In this document: in pieces, positions 52,987 through 63,711 of the stretch
Layout: every line of letters begins with the position of its first letter
Position numbering within the stretch: the first letter of the stretch is position 1
DNA from: Cyclobacteriaceae bacterium
GTDB taxonomy: Bacteria; Bacteroidota; Bacteroidia; Cytophagales; Cyclobacteriaceae
Assembly: GCA_019638255.1 (NCBI GenBank)
Contig: JAHBUD010000001.1
Coordinates: forward strand, 2,914,001 to 2,978,000
Length of the DNA stretch: 64,000 nucleotides
Direction: 5' to 3'
Program-made: the position numbers and the translations under genes
The notes under the pieces: generated by a model
Seen by the model: the letters and a program-made list of their open reading frames with translations, nothing else
Told to the model about the DNA's origin: nothing
The model's database searches: none

Positions 52987-54045
52987 TTAATCCCGCACGC
53001 GATTTACGGCCAACATACCAAGCATCCAGTTGGGAAGCGGCTTTTCAATAGGTCTGTTTTTGATATTCAGGAACAGGCCCAATTTTTCCACGATGGGTAT
53101 TTTGTGTGTCTCCACAAATTCAATCAATGTACCGTCTTTATCTTCGATGTAGGTGAAATGTCCCGCTGCTTTTCCCATGTCAAAGGAATTGCTGCTGTCA
53201 ACGGTAAATGGACTCCCCAACTCCGTGCAGCGTTTACCAAGATCCTTCATCCCACGTATATCAAAGCACACATGTATAAAACCAAGATCACCCCAATTCC
53301 GACTATCATAAATTTTCTTAGGTGCTCGGTCCTTATCTTCAACCAATTCAATCTCAGTCGACCCTAATAGATTCCCGAACGCACCTTTACAAGGCGAATG
53401 GGCTTTAAGCAATACCCTGCGGAACGTTGAATTCCCACCGGCAACACCTTTCAGATCATCAAACTTTCCTGAAACATCATAGGCGACACTATCATGTCCT
53501 AATATCTTCTTATACAAATCAACAGATCGATCAATATCTGAAACTCCGATTGTTACACCCGAAACCCCTCCGTTCGGAAATGAGTTACGCTTAAACCAGT
53601 TTCCACTTTCAATGATTTCGAAGACGTTGTTATACGGATCCGTTACGTAAAAATGCATTCTTCCTTCAGGCGAGTGCGAAGGTTCTGTGAGCATCTGCAC
53701 ATTTTTGCTCTTTAGAAATTCAAATGCCTTTTCTACGTTGCTGGATTTCAATTTGACAGCATAAACACCTGTATCGCCCAACTGTGGACTAAATGATGCC
53801 GGCTGGGGTTCTTTGGATGTATACTGCCATATTTCAAATCCGCCTCCACCTTGCATATTCATGGCCAGTATAGCATAACGATGCTCGGCAATTCCTGAGG
53901 TATAACGTGTCATCAGTGAAGCCTGTGCTGAATCCTTGAAAATAGGGACATCAAATCCAAAATGCTTTCGGTACCATGCCCAAGCCTCATTAGCATCTTT
54001 AACACCTATACCTACTTGCTGAATTCCACTAACAATATAATCCAT
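52987..54045 (-). CDS. Two-domain VOC (glyoxalase/dioxygenase fold) protein
   Basis: This 352-residue cytoplasmic protein has two vicinal-oxygen-chelate domains. The first is at about residues 4-125 (GIQQVGIGVKDANEAWAWYRKHFGFD, FYVTDPYNNVFEIIES). The second is at about 135-320 (GVSGVTIGVSDIDRSVDLYKKILGHD, GFIHVCFDIRGMKDLGKRCTELG, EDKDGTLIEFVETHKIPIV). The His of FIHVCFD and the Glu of LIEFVE are metal-ligand-like. It is probably a metal-dependent lyase or dioxygenase; substrate unknown. It is convergent with the coiled-coil gene. Confidence 0.85.
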   Translation of the reverse strand: MDYIVSGIQQVGIGVKDANEAWAWYRKHFGFDVPIFKDSAQASLMTRYTSGIAEHRYAILAMNMQGGGGFEIWQYTSKEPQPASFSPQLGDTGVYAVKLKSSNVEKAFEFLKSKNVQMLTEPSHSPEGRMHFYVTDPYNNVFEIIESGNWFKRNSFPNGGVSGVTIGVSDIDRSVDLYKKILGHDSVAYDVSGKFDDLKGVAGGNSTFRRVLLKAHSPCKGAFGNLLGSTEIELVEDKDRAPKKIYDSRNWGDLGFIHVCFDIRGMKDLGKRCTELGSPFTVDSSNSFDMGKAAGHFTYIEDKDGTLIEFVETHKIPIVEKLGLFLNIKNRPIEKPLPNWMLGMLAVNRVRD

Positions 54046-54294
54046 GGGGTAATATACTATTTTTTCCTACCGCTGTAAGGCGCAATTTTATTTGGTCAAT
54101 TGGCCATCCGCTAATATTTAAAATCAACACTTAACCGCAAACCTAATAAAATGATCGTTTACAGGTTTACTTCAAGTTGCGAATAAAACACAAAAACACG
54201 GTTTTTGAAGCCTTCAGGGAACTTTCGTTCACATTTTTTCTATACCGGCCGGTTTCCTATATTTGCACCCTCATTTTAAACACACTTAAACATT
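54046..54294 (+). promoter_or_regulatory. Control region of the rpsF-rpsR-rplI operon
   Basis: The 249 bases between VOC and rpsF have no gene. A perfect -7 box TATATTTG lies at 54258-54265, 29 bases before the rpsF ATG, with a T-run at the -33 position. The upstream part is AT-rich and shows nothing else. Confidence 0.5.
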
Positions 54295-54675
54295 ATGAAC
54301 AATTACGAGACAGTATTCATTTTGAATCCCGTTTTGTCTGAAGAACAGATGAAGGATACTGTCGAAAAGTTCGTGAATGTGTTAAAGAAGGGTAATGCTG
54401 AGATTTTAAACATCGAGCATTGGGGTCTTCGTAAACTGGCATATCCCATCCAGAAAAAGTCGACCGGCTTCTATAACCTCATCGAATTTTCGGCTGCTCC
54501 CGAACTGATTCACACACTCGAAACCGAGTACAGACGCGATGAATCGGTGATGCGTTTTTTGACCATCGCCCTTGACAAACATGCCCTTACTTACAACGAA
54601 AGAAGGCGCAAAGGAGAGTTCAACAAAAACAACCGTAAACCGGTACGTAAAACTGAGGAGGAGCTTACCAAATGA
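54295..54675 (+). CDS. rpsF: 30S ribosomal protein S6
   Basis: This is 126 residues ([20 protein letters not shown]). [26 protein letters not shown] and [17 protein letters not shown] are the conserved strands and the S18 interface. S6 pairs with S18 on the platform of the 30S subunit. A basic tail extends the family core. It overlaps rpsR by four bases. Confidence 0.97.
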   Translation: MNNYETVFILNPVLSEEQMKDTVEKFVNVLKKGNAEILNIEHWGLRKLAYPIQKKSTGFYNLIEFSAAPELIHTLETEYRRDESVMRFLTIALDKHALTYNERRRKGEFNKNNRKPVRKTEEELTK

Positions 54676-54923
54676 CACTGCAAAACGAACCTATTAAGCG
54701 GGTTGAATTAAAACCCAAGTACTGCCGTTTTAAGAAAAACGGAATCAAGTACATCGATTACAAAGATCCTGACTTCCTGTTGAAGTTTATCAATGAGCAG
54801 GGCAAGCTACTGCCCCGCAGATTAACCGGAACGAGCTGGAAATTCCAGAAGAAAGTTTCACAAGCTGTGAAACGTGCACGCCACATGGCCATACTTCCGT
54901 ATACCGGTGATTCTTTAAAGTAA
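54672..54923 (+). CDS. rpsR: 30S ribosomal protein S18
   Basis: This 83-residue basic protein has [55 protein letters not shown], which spans the family core. S18 binds S6 in the platform. The start overlaps the rpsF stop (ATGA). No zinc-binding N-terminal Cys pair is present; one Cys (KYCRF) remains. Confidence 0.96.
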   Translation: MTLQNEPIKRVELKPKYCRFKKNGIKYIDYKDPDFLLKFINEQGKLLPRRLTGTSWKFQKKVSQAVKRARHMAILPYTGDSLK

Positions 54924-54950
54924 TTGTAGAACTGATAAACTCAACCGAAC

Positions 54951-55394
54951 ATGGAAGTAATATTAAAACAAGATATTCAGGGACTGGGCTACAAAAACGA
55001 TATCGTTAAGGTGAAGGCTGGTTATGGCCGGAATTTTTTGATCCCCAACGGACTGGCATTGATTGCCAACGACTCCAATAAAAGGCTGATTACTGAAAAC
55101 ATCCGGCAAATGGCGCATAAGGCGGCCAAACTCAAGCAGGATGCAGAATCATTAGCTTCGAAAATTGGTGATCTTACCATTGACCTTAAAACCAAGGCCG
55201 GTGAAAGCGGTAAAATTTTTGGCGCTGTCACTGCCGTACAGGTATCGGATATTCTGAAAAGCAGAGGTTTTGAAGTTGATCGTAAAAAGATTCACTTCAA
55301 GGAACAACCTAAGCAAATCGGAACATTCACTGCTTTGTTGGATCTTCACAAGGAGATCAAGCACGAGATCAAAGTGAACGTGGTTGCTGAATAA
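54951..55394 (+). CDS. rplI: 50S ribosomal protein L9
   Basis: This is 147 residues. The N-terminal domain MEVILKQDIQGLGYKNDIVKVKAGYGRNFLIPNGLA contains the family signature. A long helix connects to the C-terminal domain (KAGESGKIFGAVTAVQVSDIL, HFKEQPKQIGTF). It is the last gene of the ribosomal trio and is followed by a strong terminator. Confidence 0.97.
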   Translation: MEVILKQDIQGLGYKNDIVKVKAGYGRNFLIPNGLALIANDSNKRLITENIRQMAHKAAKLKQDAESLASKIGDLTIDLKTKAGESGKIFGAVTAVQVSDILKSRGFEVDRKKIHFKEQPKQIGTFTALLDLHKEIKHEIKVNVVAE

Positions 55395-55417
55395 TCCTGA
55401 TCGTTATTAACACTGCG

Positions 55418-55454
55418 AAACCCCGGCCTGCTAACAGGCTGGGGTTTCTTTTTT
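55418..55454 (+). terminator. Rho-independent terminator after rplI
   Basis: aaaccccggcctg / caggctggggttt with a ctaa loop (a long GC-rich stem with one G-T position), then ttctttttt. It ends the ribosomal transcript 24 bases after rplI. Confidence 0.88.
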
Positions 55455-55491
55455 AATTCCAATAACGATTTACCTGTATCTTTAATGCTGT

Positions 55492-56472
55492 ATGACAATG
55501 AACTTTCGAACAGTCTTGCGGCCCCTACCAGCACCGGTCAGGATTGATTTAACGGATCCTGTTCTTACCATTGGATCATGCTTTGCTGACACGATGGGAA
55601 GCTTAATGGCCGGGTACAAGTTTAATGCGCTCAGTAATCCTTTTGGCGTGTCCTATAATCCGCACGCCATTCACAAACTGCTACAGTTTGCGTTGGATAA
55701 CCAAACTCCCCCACCCGATTCCTATCTCGTTCAAGGCGATGTTCACCTCAATTATTATTTCCACTCCTCCCTATCCGCACTAACAAGACAAGAACTGGAA
55801 CTCGATATTAAAAACCGTATTGACCAGGTTCATGAATGCTTAAAAAATGCCCGGTGGCTTATGATTACTTACGGGACCGCATGGACCTATACCCGAAACG
55901 ATATAGGTGACATTGTTTCCAATTGCCATAAAATGCCTGGTTCATATTTTACCAAGGAGCTCTTCACACAAAAGAAAATGCTGGACTCGTTTCAGGAATT
56001 TTATGAAAAACTGAAAGCGCTCAATAAAAACATCGACATCATTATTACCGTAAGCCCGGTACGCCATGTACGGGATACACTTGAACTCAATAGCGTGAGC
56101 AAATCCGTGCTTCGCCTGGGGTGCCACACACTTGCTGAACAACACAAAGACGTTCACTATTTTCCGGCCTACGAAATCATGCTGGATGATTTGCGGGATT
56201 ACCGGTTTTATAAAAGCGACCTTATCCATCCCTCCGATCAGGCAATTGAATACATCTGGCAACAATTCTCAACGACATGGTTTACGGACCAGGCCCTTGC
56301 ATTTATCAATCAGTGGAGCAACATAAAAAATGCATTGAACCATAAACCATTCCACCCAGCAACCAAAGCGCACCAAGCATTCCTAAGAGATCTGCTACTG
56401 CAGCTGGAAAGCATGCAAAATCAGGTGCACGTACAACAGGAAATTGATCAGGTTAAAGCACAACTGCTATGA
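55492..56472 (+). CDS. GSCFA domain protein
   Basis: This 326-residue protein has an N-terminal NFRTVLRPLPAPVRIDLTDP and the name-giving LTIGSCFADTMGSLM (Ser of GSCF as likely nucleophile), with GVSYNPHAIHKLLQFAL. A later block is VSPVRHVRDTLELNSVSKSVL and the catalytic-site-like DLIHPSDQAIEYIWQ. The fold resembles SGNH/GDSL hydrolases and acyl esterases. Substrate unknown. A four-base overlap couples it to the DUF1287 gene. Confidence 0.88.
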   Translation: MTMNFRTVLRPLPAPVRIDLTDPVLTIGSCFADTMGSLMAGYKFNALSNPFGVSYNPHAIHKLLQFALDNQTPPPDSYLVQGDVHLNYYFHSSLSALTRQELELDIKNRIDQVHECLKNARWLMITYGTAWTYTRNDIGDIVSNCHKMPGSYFTKELFTQKKMLDSFQEFYEKLKALNKNIDIIITVSPVRHVRDTLELNSVSKSVLRLGCHTLAEQHKDVHYFPAYEIMLDDLRDYRFYKSDLIHPSDQAIEYIWQQFSTTWFTDQALAFINQWSNIKNALNHKPFHPATKAHQAFLRDLLLQLESMQNQVHVQQEIDQVKAQLL

Positions 56473-57047
56473 GAACCTGCCTCACATGGGTTTTATTCAT
56501 TCACTTTTTCATCGGTGGTTTCGCACAAGAAAACCCGAATGACAAACTCTCAGCTGCAGCGATTGCGCTCACCAACGATCAGGTTAAGTACGACCCGGCC
56601 TATTACAGTATTCCCTATCCCATGGGCGATGTTCCGGCCGACCGTGGAGTATGCACAGATGTAATCATCAGGGCCTACCGCAAGTTGGATATTGATCTTC
56701 AGGTAGAAGTACACCGCGATATGGCAGCACACTTCAGCAAGTATCCTAAAAATTGGGGACTGGCCAAACCAGATAAAAATATTGATCACAGAAGGGTACC
56801 CAATCTGAGGACCTATTTCGCACGTCATGGCTCCGTGAAGCCCATCACCAAAAATCCTATTGATTATTTACCGGGCGATATTGTTGCTTGGGATTTAGGC
56901 GGAAACCTAACCCACATCGGCATTGTTGTTAATAAGAAATCGGATGATGGACTTCGCTACCTGATCGTGCACAACATCGGCAACGGTCAGGAAATTTCTG
57001 ATTGTCTTTTCAGTTACAAAATTATCGGACACTATACCTACCCTTAA
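56469..57047 (+). CDS. DUF1287 secreted protein, NlpC/P60-like fold
   Basis: This 192-residue protein has a signal peptide ([20 protein letters not shown]). The mature part contains [28 protein letters not shown] (possible Cys nucleophile), [18 protein letters not shown] and [23 protein letters not shown]1287 resembles NlpC/P60-type peptidases by its Cys-His-rich pattern; the enzymatic role is inferred. It is coupled to the GSCFA gene. Confidence 0.85.
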   Translation: MRTCLTWVLFIHFFIGGFAQENPNDKLSAAAIALTNDQVKYDPAYYSIPYPMGDVPADRGVCTDVIIRAYRKLDIDLQVEVHRDMAAHFSKYPKNWGLAKPDKNIDHRRVPNLRTYFARHGSVKPITKNPIDYLPGDIVAWDLGGNLTHIGIVVNKKSDDGLRYLIVHNIGNGQEISDCLFSYKIIGHYTYP

Positions 57048-57049
57048 CT

Positions 57050-59101
57050 GTGACAACACCTGCATCACCCACTGAAAGAAAACCGAACAGGCTGATTCAT
57101 TCCACTTCTCCTTACTTACTTCAGCATGCCTACAACCCGGTGGATTGGTATGAATGGAACCCGGAGGCATTGACGAAAGCAAAGACAGAAGATAAACTGA
57201 TTATCATCAGCATTGGATATTCTTCGTGCCATTGGTGCCATGTAATGGAACGGGAGTCGTTTGAAAACAATGACCTGGCCGCCCTGATGAATACATATTT
57301 TGTTTGCATTAAAGTTGACCGGGAAGAGCGGCCCGACATTGACCAGATTTACATGGATGCCGTACAGTCCATGGGCATAAATGGCGGATGGCCCCTGAAT
57401 GTATTTTTAACACCCGATCAAAAACCATTTTATGGAGGCACTTATTTCCCACCCAAAGCGTGGGCACAACTGCTTCGCAACATTCATCATGCGTGGCAAA
57501 ACCGAAAATCGGAAATCAATGCCTCCGCAGATGAACTGACCGCTGCTATTTCCGCAAATAATCTATCCCGCTACTTATCGGCTGATCAAGAAAAACAGGA
57601 AACTACAGTTGCATTAAACACGATCTACCGAAACCTTGAAGCCAATTTTGATTATGTGTGGGGCGGGCTTCAAAAAGCACCTAAGTTTATTATGCCCTCC
57701 ATCTGGTTGTGGCTGCTAAGGCACCATCAACTTTCCGGTGATCAACAAGCGTTGAAGCATTTTACGCTCACCCTAACAAAAATTTTACAGGGCGGTATCT
57801 ATGATCAATTAGGTGGTGGCTTTGCCCGCTACTCGGTAGATGGCGAATGGTTTGCGCCTCACTTTGAAAAGATGTTGTACGACAACGCGCAACTGCTTAG
57901 CCTATATGCCGAAGCCTATCAGGTGACAAAGGACGATTCCTACAAAGTAGTGGTTTACGAAACAGTGGCATGGCTTGAGCGGGAAATGGCACATGCTGAG
58001 GGTGGTTACTATGCTGCCCTTGATGCCGACAGCGAAGGAATTGAGGGCAAATACTATTGCTGGACAACGCACGAGCTGGAAAAATTGACAGAGGATGAGC
58101 GGAAGTTTTTTTGCGCTTATTATGGCGTAACCGATTCAGGGAATTGGGAGCACGGTATGAACATACTTTATCGCACCGGAAATGACGAAGGCTTCCTCAA
58201 CGAACAGGGTATTGAACGACAACCATGGCAGGAAAAACTTAACCGCATAAAAGAAAAATTACTTGCCGTTCGAAGTCAGCGCGTTCGGCCTGGACTTGAT
58301 GATAAAATCCTTACGGGATGGAATGCCATGACCGTGATTGGATTGATTGACGCCTATCACGCCTTTAGTGATGACCATTTTCTCACCTCGGCAAAAAAAA
58401 CAATAGCATTCCTAAAAAAGGAACTGATGAACTCAACCACCTGCTACCGGTCATTTAAAGAAAAACGATCGGCAACAGAGGGATTTCTGGAAGACTACGC
58501 TTACCTGATCAAGGCATTTATCAAATTTTATCAGGCTGACTTCAATGAGGAGTGGTTACGTCAGGCCGAGGGTTTGTTGGAATACACCGTAACTAATTTC
58601 TACGATTCAACCGATGGATTGTTTTTCTATACCAGCGTTAAAGCCGAGAAACTCATCGCAAGAAAAAAAGAACTGTTTGATAATGTTATACCTTCATCCA
58701 ACAGTGTAATGGCGATGAATTTGTATCACCTCGGTATCATTCTGGATAAGCAAGCGTGGAAAAGCATGGCCGAAAGGATGGTTGATTCTCTTGCTGAATT
58801 GATTCAAAAAGAACCGAACTACATGTCGAACTGGGCGATTGCATTTACGGAAATCAGAACAGGATTAGCCGAAGTGGTTATTGTGGGCAACGAGTCAATG
58901 ACTTACAAAAACACCTTACAAAAACATTACCTGCCCTTTGCGCTGTTTATGGGAACCATTCAGGCAAGTGAGTTACCCTTGCTGAAAGGCAAGCAAACAC
59001 CTGAAAACCAGACTACTCTTTATGTTTGCCGGAACAATGTATGCCGGCAACCGGTGCAGGATGTTCCAAATGCCCTTCAACAGCTATTGAAAAAAGGTTA
59101 G
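57050..59101 (+). CDS. DUF255 thioredoxin-fold protein (YyaL/SSP411 family)
   Basis: I take the GTG at 57050 as start, two bases after the DUF1287 stop, giving 683 residues. An alternative TTG at 57002 would overlap the upstream gene by 46 bases. The N-terminal thioredoxin-like DUF255 domain has [22 protein letters not shown] and the CHWC site (C60, C63) in [15 protein letters not shown]. The large C-terminal part is an (alpha/alpha)6-barrel like N-acylglucosamine 2-epimerases. The exact reaction is unknown. Length matches the family (about 670-700). Confidence 0.92.
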   Translation: MTTPASPTERKPNRLIHSTSPYLLQHAYNPVDWYEWNPEALTKAKTEDKLIIISIGYSSCHWCHVMERESFENNDLAALMNTYFVCIKVDREERPDIDQIYMDAVQSMGINGGWPLNVFLTPDQKPFYGGTYFPPKAWAQLLRNIHHAWQNRKSEINASADELTAAISANNLSRYLSADQEKQETTVALNTIYRNLEANFDYVWGGLQKAPKFIMPSIWLWLLRHHQLSGDQQALKHFTLTLTKILQGGIYDQLGGGFARYSVDGEWFAPHFEKMLYDNAQLLSLYAEAYQVTKDDSYKVVVYETVAWLEREMAHAEGGYYAALDADSEGIEGKYYCWTTHELEKLTEDERKFFCAYYGVTDSGNWEHGMNILYRTGNDEGFLNEQGIERQPWQEKLNRIKEKLLAVRSQRVRPGLDDKILTGWNAMTVIGLIDAYHAFSDDHFLTSAKKTIAFLKKELMNSTTCYRSFKEKRSATEGFLEDYAYLIKAFIKFYQADFNEEWLRQAEGLLEYTVTNFYDSTDGLFFYTSVKAEKLIARKKELFDNVIPSSNSVMAMNLYHLGIILDKQAWKSMAERMVDSLAELIQKEPNYMSNWAIAFTEIRTGLAEVVIVGNESMTYKNTLQKHYLPFALFMGTIQASELPLLKGKQTPENQTTLYVCRNNVCRQPVQDVPNALQQLLKKG

Positions 59102-59122
59102 TTTTAGCTTTTTCGATTCATT

Positions 59123-61624
59123 GTGCAAGACGACCCTTCCATTTCTTCTCGAATAACCCGATTTGCTGAGCTGATCCTGCCGGTGCCGGTAGCCAAACGG
59201 TTTACGTATCGCGTTCCGTTTGAATGGAATGAAAAGGTGTTGATTGGACAGCGCGCCATCGTTCAATTTGGCGACCGGAGAATCCTCACCGGCATCATTG
59301 CTTCTTTACATGAAATTCCGCCAGCCGATTACGAAGCAAAGTACCTGCTCGATTTACTGGATGATGAGCCCATCATGCATGCTCATCAACTAAATTTCTA
59401 CCAGTGGATTGCCGATTACTACATGTGCACACCGGGAGAGGTACTCAATGCAGCGTTGCCGGCAGGATTGAAACTCTCCAGTGAATCGATGGTTCAACTC
59501 CATCCGGCCTTCGATTGGGAAAGCACCCTTTTCGAATTTTCGGAGAAGGAAACGTTGCTGTTGACCCATCTGGCGGACAAACCGCTTTCCTACACGGAAG
59601 TTGCCACGTTGCTGGGCATTAAAAGCATTTATAGCATCCTAAAATCGTTAGCCCGAAAGGAATCGATTATTTTATTCGAAGAGGTAAAGGAAAAATTCAA
59701 ACCCAAAAAAGAAAAATACGTTCGGCTAACATCCGGATTGCTCACCCACGAAGCCCTGGAAAAAGTTTTTGCTGACCTTGCCCAACGGCCCAAGCAGGAA
59801 GCCATACTGCTCAAATACCTTCAGGATGTACCGGTGCTTCATCATCATGAAACCAACAAAAAAGGTATTCAAAAAAGCAAGCTGATGCTGCCGGAGTTTT
59901 CAACTTCTGCCTTTAATACGCTGACTAAAAATAATATCCTTGAAGAATTTGAAATTATCGTGTCGCGGTTTGAATCCGATAATGAAGAAGAACTTCCGGA
60001 TATCGTACTGAGTGAAGATCAACAACAAGCCCAGCAAACAATCTTTCAACAATTTGAAAAACATAATACCGTTTTATTTCACGGCATTACCGGAAGCGGT
60101 AAAACGGAAGTTTACATCGACCTGATTAAACGGGCTTTGGAAAGCGGCACACAAGTATTGTACTTGTTGCCGGAAATTGCACTAACCACACAAATTGTAC
60201 AGCGGCTGCGAAAGCTTTTCGGTAAATCGATGGGTGTGTACCACTCACGCTTTTCTGACAACGAGCGTGTTGAAGTGTGGAACGGCATATTGAATGGCCG
60301 CTTTAAATTTATTGTCGGGGTTCGTTCATCTGTTTTTCTTCCCTTCGATAACCTGGGCCTTATCATTGTTGACGAGGAACATGACACATCGTATAAGCAA
60401 CAGGAACCTGCCCCGCGTTACCATGCACGCGATGCAGCCCTGATGATGGCCCATCAGCATCATGCTAAAATTATTCTGGGTTCAGCCACTCCATCCATGG
60501 AGTCGTATTACCTGGCGCATCAGGCCAAGTATGGCCTGGTAGAACTTTTCAAGCGCTATGGTGATTCAACGTTGCCGGAAATCATTCTGGCGAACATGAT
60601 GCAGGAACGAAAACAAAAAACATTAAAAGGAGAATTCTCCTCAACCTTGCTTAACGCGATAACCAACTCACTGGGTGAAAAAGAACAGGTCATCATCTTC
60701 CAAAACCGAAGAGGCTACTCCCCCATACTTGACTGCGAAGATTGCGGATGGGTTCCGAAGTGTATCAATTGTGCGGTAAGCTTAACCTACCATCAATACA
60801 AGCACTCCCTCATTTGCCATTACTGCGGCTACAAGGAATCACTTCCTTCCACTTGTCCCTCCTGTTCTTCTAAACGCCTGCGGGCATTGGGTTACGGAAC
60901 CGAAAAGTTGGAGGAAGAATTGAAACTTCATTTTCCGGAAGCTCATATCCAGCGGATGGATCTCGACACAACCCGATCACGGACCAGCTATGAAAGTATA
61001 CTTGAACAATTTGAAAAGGGTGATACGGACATCCTGGTTGGGACGCAAATGGTAACGAAAGGACTTGACTTCGACCGGGTTAGTCTGGTAGGTGTTTTCA
61101 ATGCCGACCGCATGCTGCACTTTCCAGATTTCCGGTCGTACGAAAGGGCTTTTCAACTGATTACGCAAGTAAGCGGACGTGCAGGAAGGCGTGAAAAACC
61201 GGGTAACGTAGTGATTCAAACATCCTCCACCGATCATCCTGTACTTCATTATGTTCTCGCCCATAACCTGAAGGAATTTTATGAGGCTGAGCTAACCGAC
61301 AGAATGAATCACTTGTACCCACCCTTCAGCAGGCTCATTGAAATTACTGTTAAACACATTGATAAAAAAGTTACAGCTGATGCTGCGCGTGCACTGGCGC
61401 AACACATTTCGCAACATGTAGCTGGCATTAAAATACTCGGACCTGGTGAGCCCATGATTTCAAAAATCAGGAATCAGTATTTAATGTCCTTGCTGGTAAA
61501 AATACCGCGCGATTCCGGAAACCTGGCTCAAATCAAGGGCAACGTATTGATGCAGATTGACAAACTGCTTCACGACAAAAATTTCAGTAAGGTTCGGATT
61601 ATTACAGATGTTGATCCGGTCTGA
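59123..61624 (+). CDS. priA: Primosomal replication restart helicase PriA
   Basis: This is 833 residues, starting with GTG at 59123. The N-terminal 3'-DNA-binding domain (FAELILPVPVAKRFTYRVP) is followed by the helicase. Walker A is GITGSGKTEVYIDLI near residue 320, with VDEEHDTSYKQQEPAPRYHARDAA and LGSATPSMESYYLA. The zinc cluster follows at about 537-590, with pairs in CEDCGWVPKCINC and CHYCGYKESLPSTCPSC. The C-terminal helicase motif is VGTQMVTKGLDFDRVSLVG, then VSGRAGRREKPG. It reloads the replisome at stalled forks. All eight zinc cysteines are visible. Confidence 0.97.
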   Translation: MQDDPSISSRITRFAELILPVPVAKRFTYRVPFEWNEKVLIGQRAIVQFGDRRILTGIIASLHEIPPADYEAKYLLDLLDDEPIMHAHQLNFYQWIADYYMCTPGEVLNAALPAGLKLSSESMVQLHPAFDWESTLFEFSEKETLLLTHLADKPLSYTEVATLLGIKSIYSILKSLARKESIILFEEVKEKFKPKKEKYVRLTSGLLTHEALEKVFADLAQRPKQEAILLKYLQDVPVLHHHETNKKGIQKSKLMLPEFSTSAFNTLTKNNILEEFEIIVSRFESDNEEELPDIVLSEDQQQAQQTIFQQFEKHNTVLFHGITGSGKTEVYIDLIKRALESGTQVLYLLPEIALTTQIVQRLRKLFGKSMGVYHSRFSDNERVEVWNGILNGRFKFIVGVRSSVFLPFDNLGLIIVDEEHDTSYKQQEPAPRYHARDAALMMAHQHHAKIILGSATPSMESYYLAHQAKYGLVELFKRYGDSTLPEIILANMMQERKQKTLKGEFSSTLLNAITNSLGEKEQVIIFQNRRGYSPILDCEDCGWVPKCINCAVSLTYHQYKHSLICHYCGYKESLPSTCPSCSSKRLRALGYGTEKLEEELKLHFPEAHIQRMDLDTTRSRTSYESILEQFEKGDTDILVGTQMVTKGLDFDRVSLVGVFNADRMLHFPDFRSYERAFQLITQVSGRAGRREKPGNVVIQTSSTDHPVLHYVLAHNLKEFYEAELTDRMNHLYPPFSRLIEITVKHIDKKVTADAARALAQHISQHVAGIKILGPGEPMISKIRNQYLMSLLVKIPRDSGNLAQIKGNVLMQIDKLLHDKNFSKVRIITDVDPV

Positions 61625-61629
61625 AAAAG

Positions 61630-62208
61630 CTATTCCAGATTTTTATACAGCTCGATTTTCGTAAGCCGAAGTCCACCCGGCAGTTCATCCAACAAAACTT
61701 CCGCGCCTTCCGTGAGTGTTAAAAGATGTTCCTCTTCAAAAACAAAAGTAATGTTGGACAATTCTTTCACACCAATGTGCAACACACCCGAATTTGGAAC
61801 CCACAAATCTTCAATGGTGTAATAATTTTTTAAATCGGCCAGGTTACTGGTTTGCGGACTAATACCTTTACTGGTAGCAAATGGGGGTGTAAACACGGTC
61901 ATGGCAATAATGTCGCCATAACCCACTTGTACACTCAGGTTGTACTCACTGTGTTCAGCTAACCGAATAAGAAACAGTCCGCTGCCATCATCCTCCTCGT
62001 ATGCTGTTTCGATTTCAGCAACCGGTAAATTATTTTCTACCAACTCAAAAGAACCACCGAAATAGATATTACCAATACCGTCATTGGTAATGGTGTACAT
62101 TATTCCTTCATCGTATACTGAGTTAAGATCGCTTTCTGAGGATTCACTCTTCTTTGAACACGAGAAAACAAACAGTAGAATACTTAGAGCGAAAGTGTAT
62201 TTAGCCAT
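61630..62208 (-). CDS. Hypothetical lipoprotein
   Basis: This 192-residue protein has a lipoprotein signal MAKYTFALSILLFVFSCSKK (lipobox VFSC). The rest is beta-rich, with NDGIGNIYFGGSFELVENNLPV and a stretch of acidic residues (YEEDDGS). I recognise no family. Its stop lies five bases from the priA stop in the convergent direction. Codon use fits the neighbours. Confidence 0.75.
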   Translation of the reverse strand: MAKYTFALSILLFVFSCSKKSESSESDLNSVYDEGIMYTITNDGIGNIYFGGSFELVENNLPVAEIETAYEEDDGSGLFLIRLAEHSEYNLSVQVGYGDIIAMTVFTPPFATSKGISPQTSNLADLKNYYTIEDLWVPNSGVLHIGVKELSNITFVFEEEHLLTLTEGAEVLLDELPGGLRLTKIELYKNLE

Positions 62209-62261
62209 ATTTAAATAAATCTGAGGTCAGCATCGATTCAGGGTTAAACCAAAAGTAGCGA

Positions 62262-63041
62262 TTACTGTAAAATATCCCAATCCTCGTTAAGCCCTGGTAT
62301 GGCCTGATGGGCAGTTAAATCAAACTGACAGGGCACCACCGATACGTAATTGTTGGCAATGGCCCACTCATCGTTATCCTCACCCTTGTCGAAGTTTACA
62401 AAGTTACCGGTCATCCAAAAATAACTTCTGCCATTCGGGTCATACCGCTGCAGAAATTCCTCCACCCATTTGGCATTAGATTGTCGGCAGATACGGATTC
62501 CTTTAATCGGTTCGTTGCGCTTGGGAGGAAAATTAACATTAAGCGCTACGCCCTTTGGTAACTTCTTTTTCAACACCTGCAAGGTTATGGATTTTACATA
62601 TTCCTCAACGTGTGAAAAATCTGCCTTGTGCGAATAATCACACAGCGAAAAACCAATGGAAGGTGTTCCTTCGATGGCGCCCTCAATCGCTGCCGACATG
62701 GTGCCCGAATACAACACACTGATGGAAGTATTGCTGCCGTGATTAATCCCGCTCACCACCACATCGGGCTGGCGCTGATCGCGCAATACAAAATGGCGGG
62801 CCATTTTAACACAATCAGCAGGAGTACCGGAACATTCATATGCCTTAACCCCATCAAACAAATTGTTATTTTCAAGGCGTAGCGTTTCACCCACCGTAAT
62901 GGCATGCCCCATACCGGATTGAGGGCTGTTGGGTGCAACCACCAGTACCTCTCCGATTTCTTTCATGATATTAATTAGCGTGCGGATACCTTTTGAAGTA
63001 ATGCCATCATCATTGGTTACCAGAATGAGCGGTTTTTCCAT
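62262..63041 (-). CDS. surE: 5'/3'-nucleotidase SurE
   Basis: This 259-residue metal-dependent phosphatase hydrolyses nucleoside monophosphates. LILVTNDDGITSKGIRTL contains the metal-binding DD pair, PNSPQSGMGHAITVG is the second box, and DVVVSGINHGSNTSISVLYSGTMSAA the third. It is complete. The gene starts 21 bases after the 62241 region; surE stands between two minus-strand hypothetical genes with separate starts. Confidence 0.96.
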   Translation of the reverse strand: MEKPLILVTNDDGITSKGIRTLINIMKEIGEVLVVAPNSPQSGMGHAITVGETLRLENNNLFDGVKAYECSGTPADCVKMARHFVLRDQRQPDVVVSGINHGSNTSISVLYSGTMSAAIEGAIEGTPSIGFSLCDYSHKADFSHVEEYVKSITLQVLKKKLPKGVALNVNFPPKRNEPIKGIRICRQSNAKWVEEFLQRYDPNGRSYFWMTGNFVNFDKGEDNDEWAIANNYVSVVPCQFDLTAHQAIPGLNEDWDILQ

Positions 63042-63108
63042 TTTTAAGTGTTGGATAAAAATCTAATTTAAATTTTTCTGACTAATGTTAACATGTGACG
63101 ATGTGGAG

Positions 63109-63711
63109 TCAGAAGAGTGAATTATAATAATTAATTGTGCGTGCAAAGTCCTGCGGCTCCTCCATTTTAATCCGGTTTGCTCGCATAAAACGATCCACTT
63201 GATCTGCCTTATTCCCCATCAACCGTAAAAGATCAGGCTTCTTACCAGAAAATTCATTAATGTTTGCGCGGTCATCCATCAGAAAAAATTTATACACCAA
63301 AACCTGACGGGTATATGAACCAAAATAGTAGGGCGAAGTATAGGTTCGGAATTCCAGTGACTCCCGGGTAAGCAAAGTCATTTTGCCATCCACCAGCAGT
63401 TCAAAGAAAACCTGTGTTTTATAATTACCGGATGCTGCATAGGGCAACGTGAAAAAATGCCGGTACCGATTCTCCATACCATCGAAAATTTCAAAATACA
63501 AAACCTTGCGTGCGGTAAATGCTTCGATCTGATTTTGCTGATTGGTGTACTGAATGAGATCCTGTTGGAGATCGTATTTTACTACACCCCGCAGCGTGTC
63601 ACCGCTTTCCAACACGATTTTGCCTTCATGCCAAATCTCAAATGGCCATTGCTGTGCAGTTGCATAGCCAGTCGTCAACTTAAAAAGCAATATCGTCAGT
63701 ACCGTCCTCAT
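63109..63711 (-). CDS. Secreted hypothetical protein
   Basis: This 200-residue protein has a signal peptide ([20 protein letters not shown]). The mature part is beta-rich ([40 protein letters not shown]) and ends in a helical segment ([22 protein letters not shown]). I recognise only a general resemblance to Bacteroidota periplasmic proteins with a repeated G-x-V-x-Y strand. The stop of the ribA-like gene overlaps its start by four bases, so it is likely co-transcribed. Confidence 0.75.
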   Translation of the reverse strand: MRTVLTILLFKLTTGYATAQQWPFEIWHEGKIVLESGDTLRGVVKYDLQQDLIQYTNQQNQIEAFTARKVLYFEIFDGMENRYRHFFTLPYAASGNYKTQVFFELLVDGKMTLLTRESLEFRTYTSPYYFGSYTRQVLVYKFFLMDDRANINEFSGKKPDLLRLMGNKADQVDRFMRANRIKMEEPQDFARTINYYNSLF

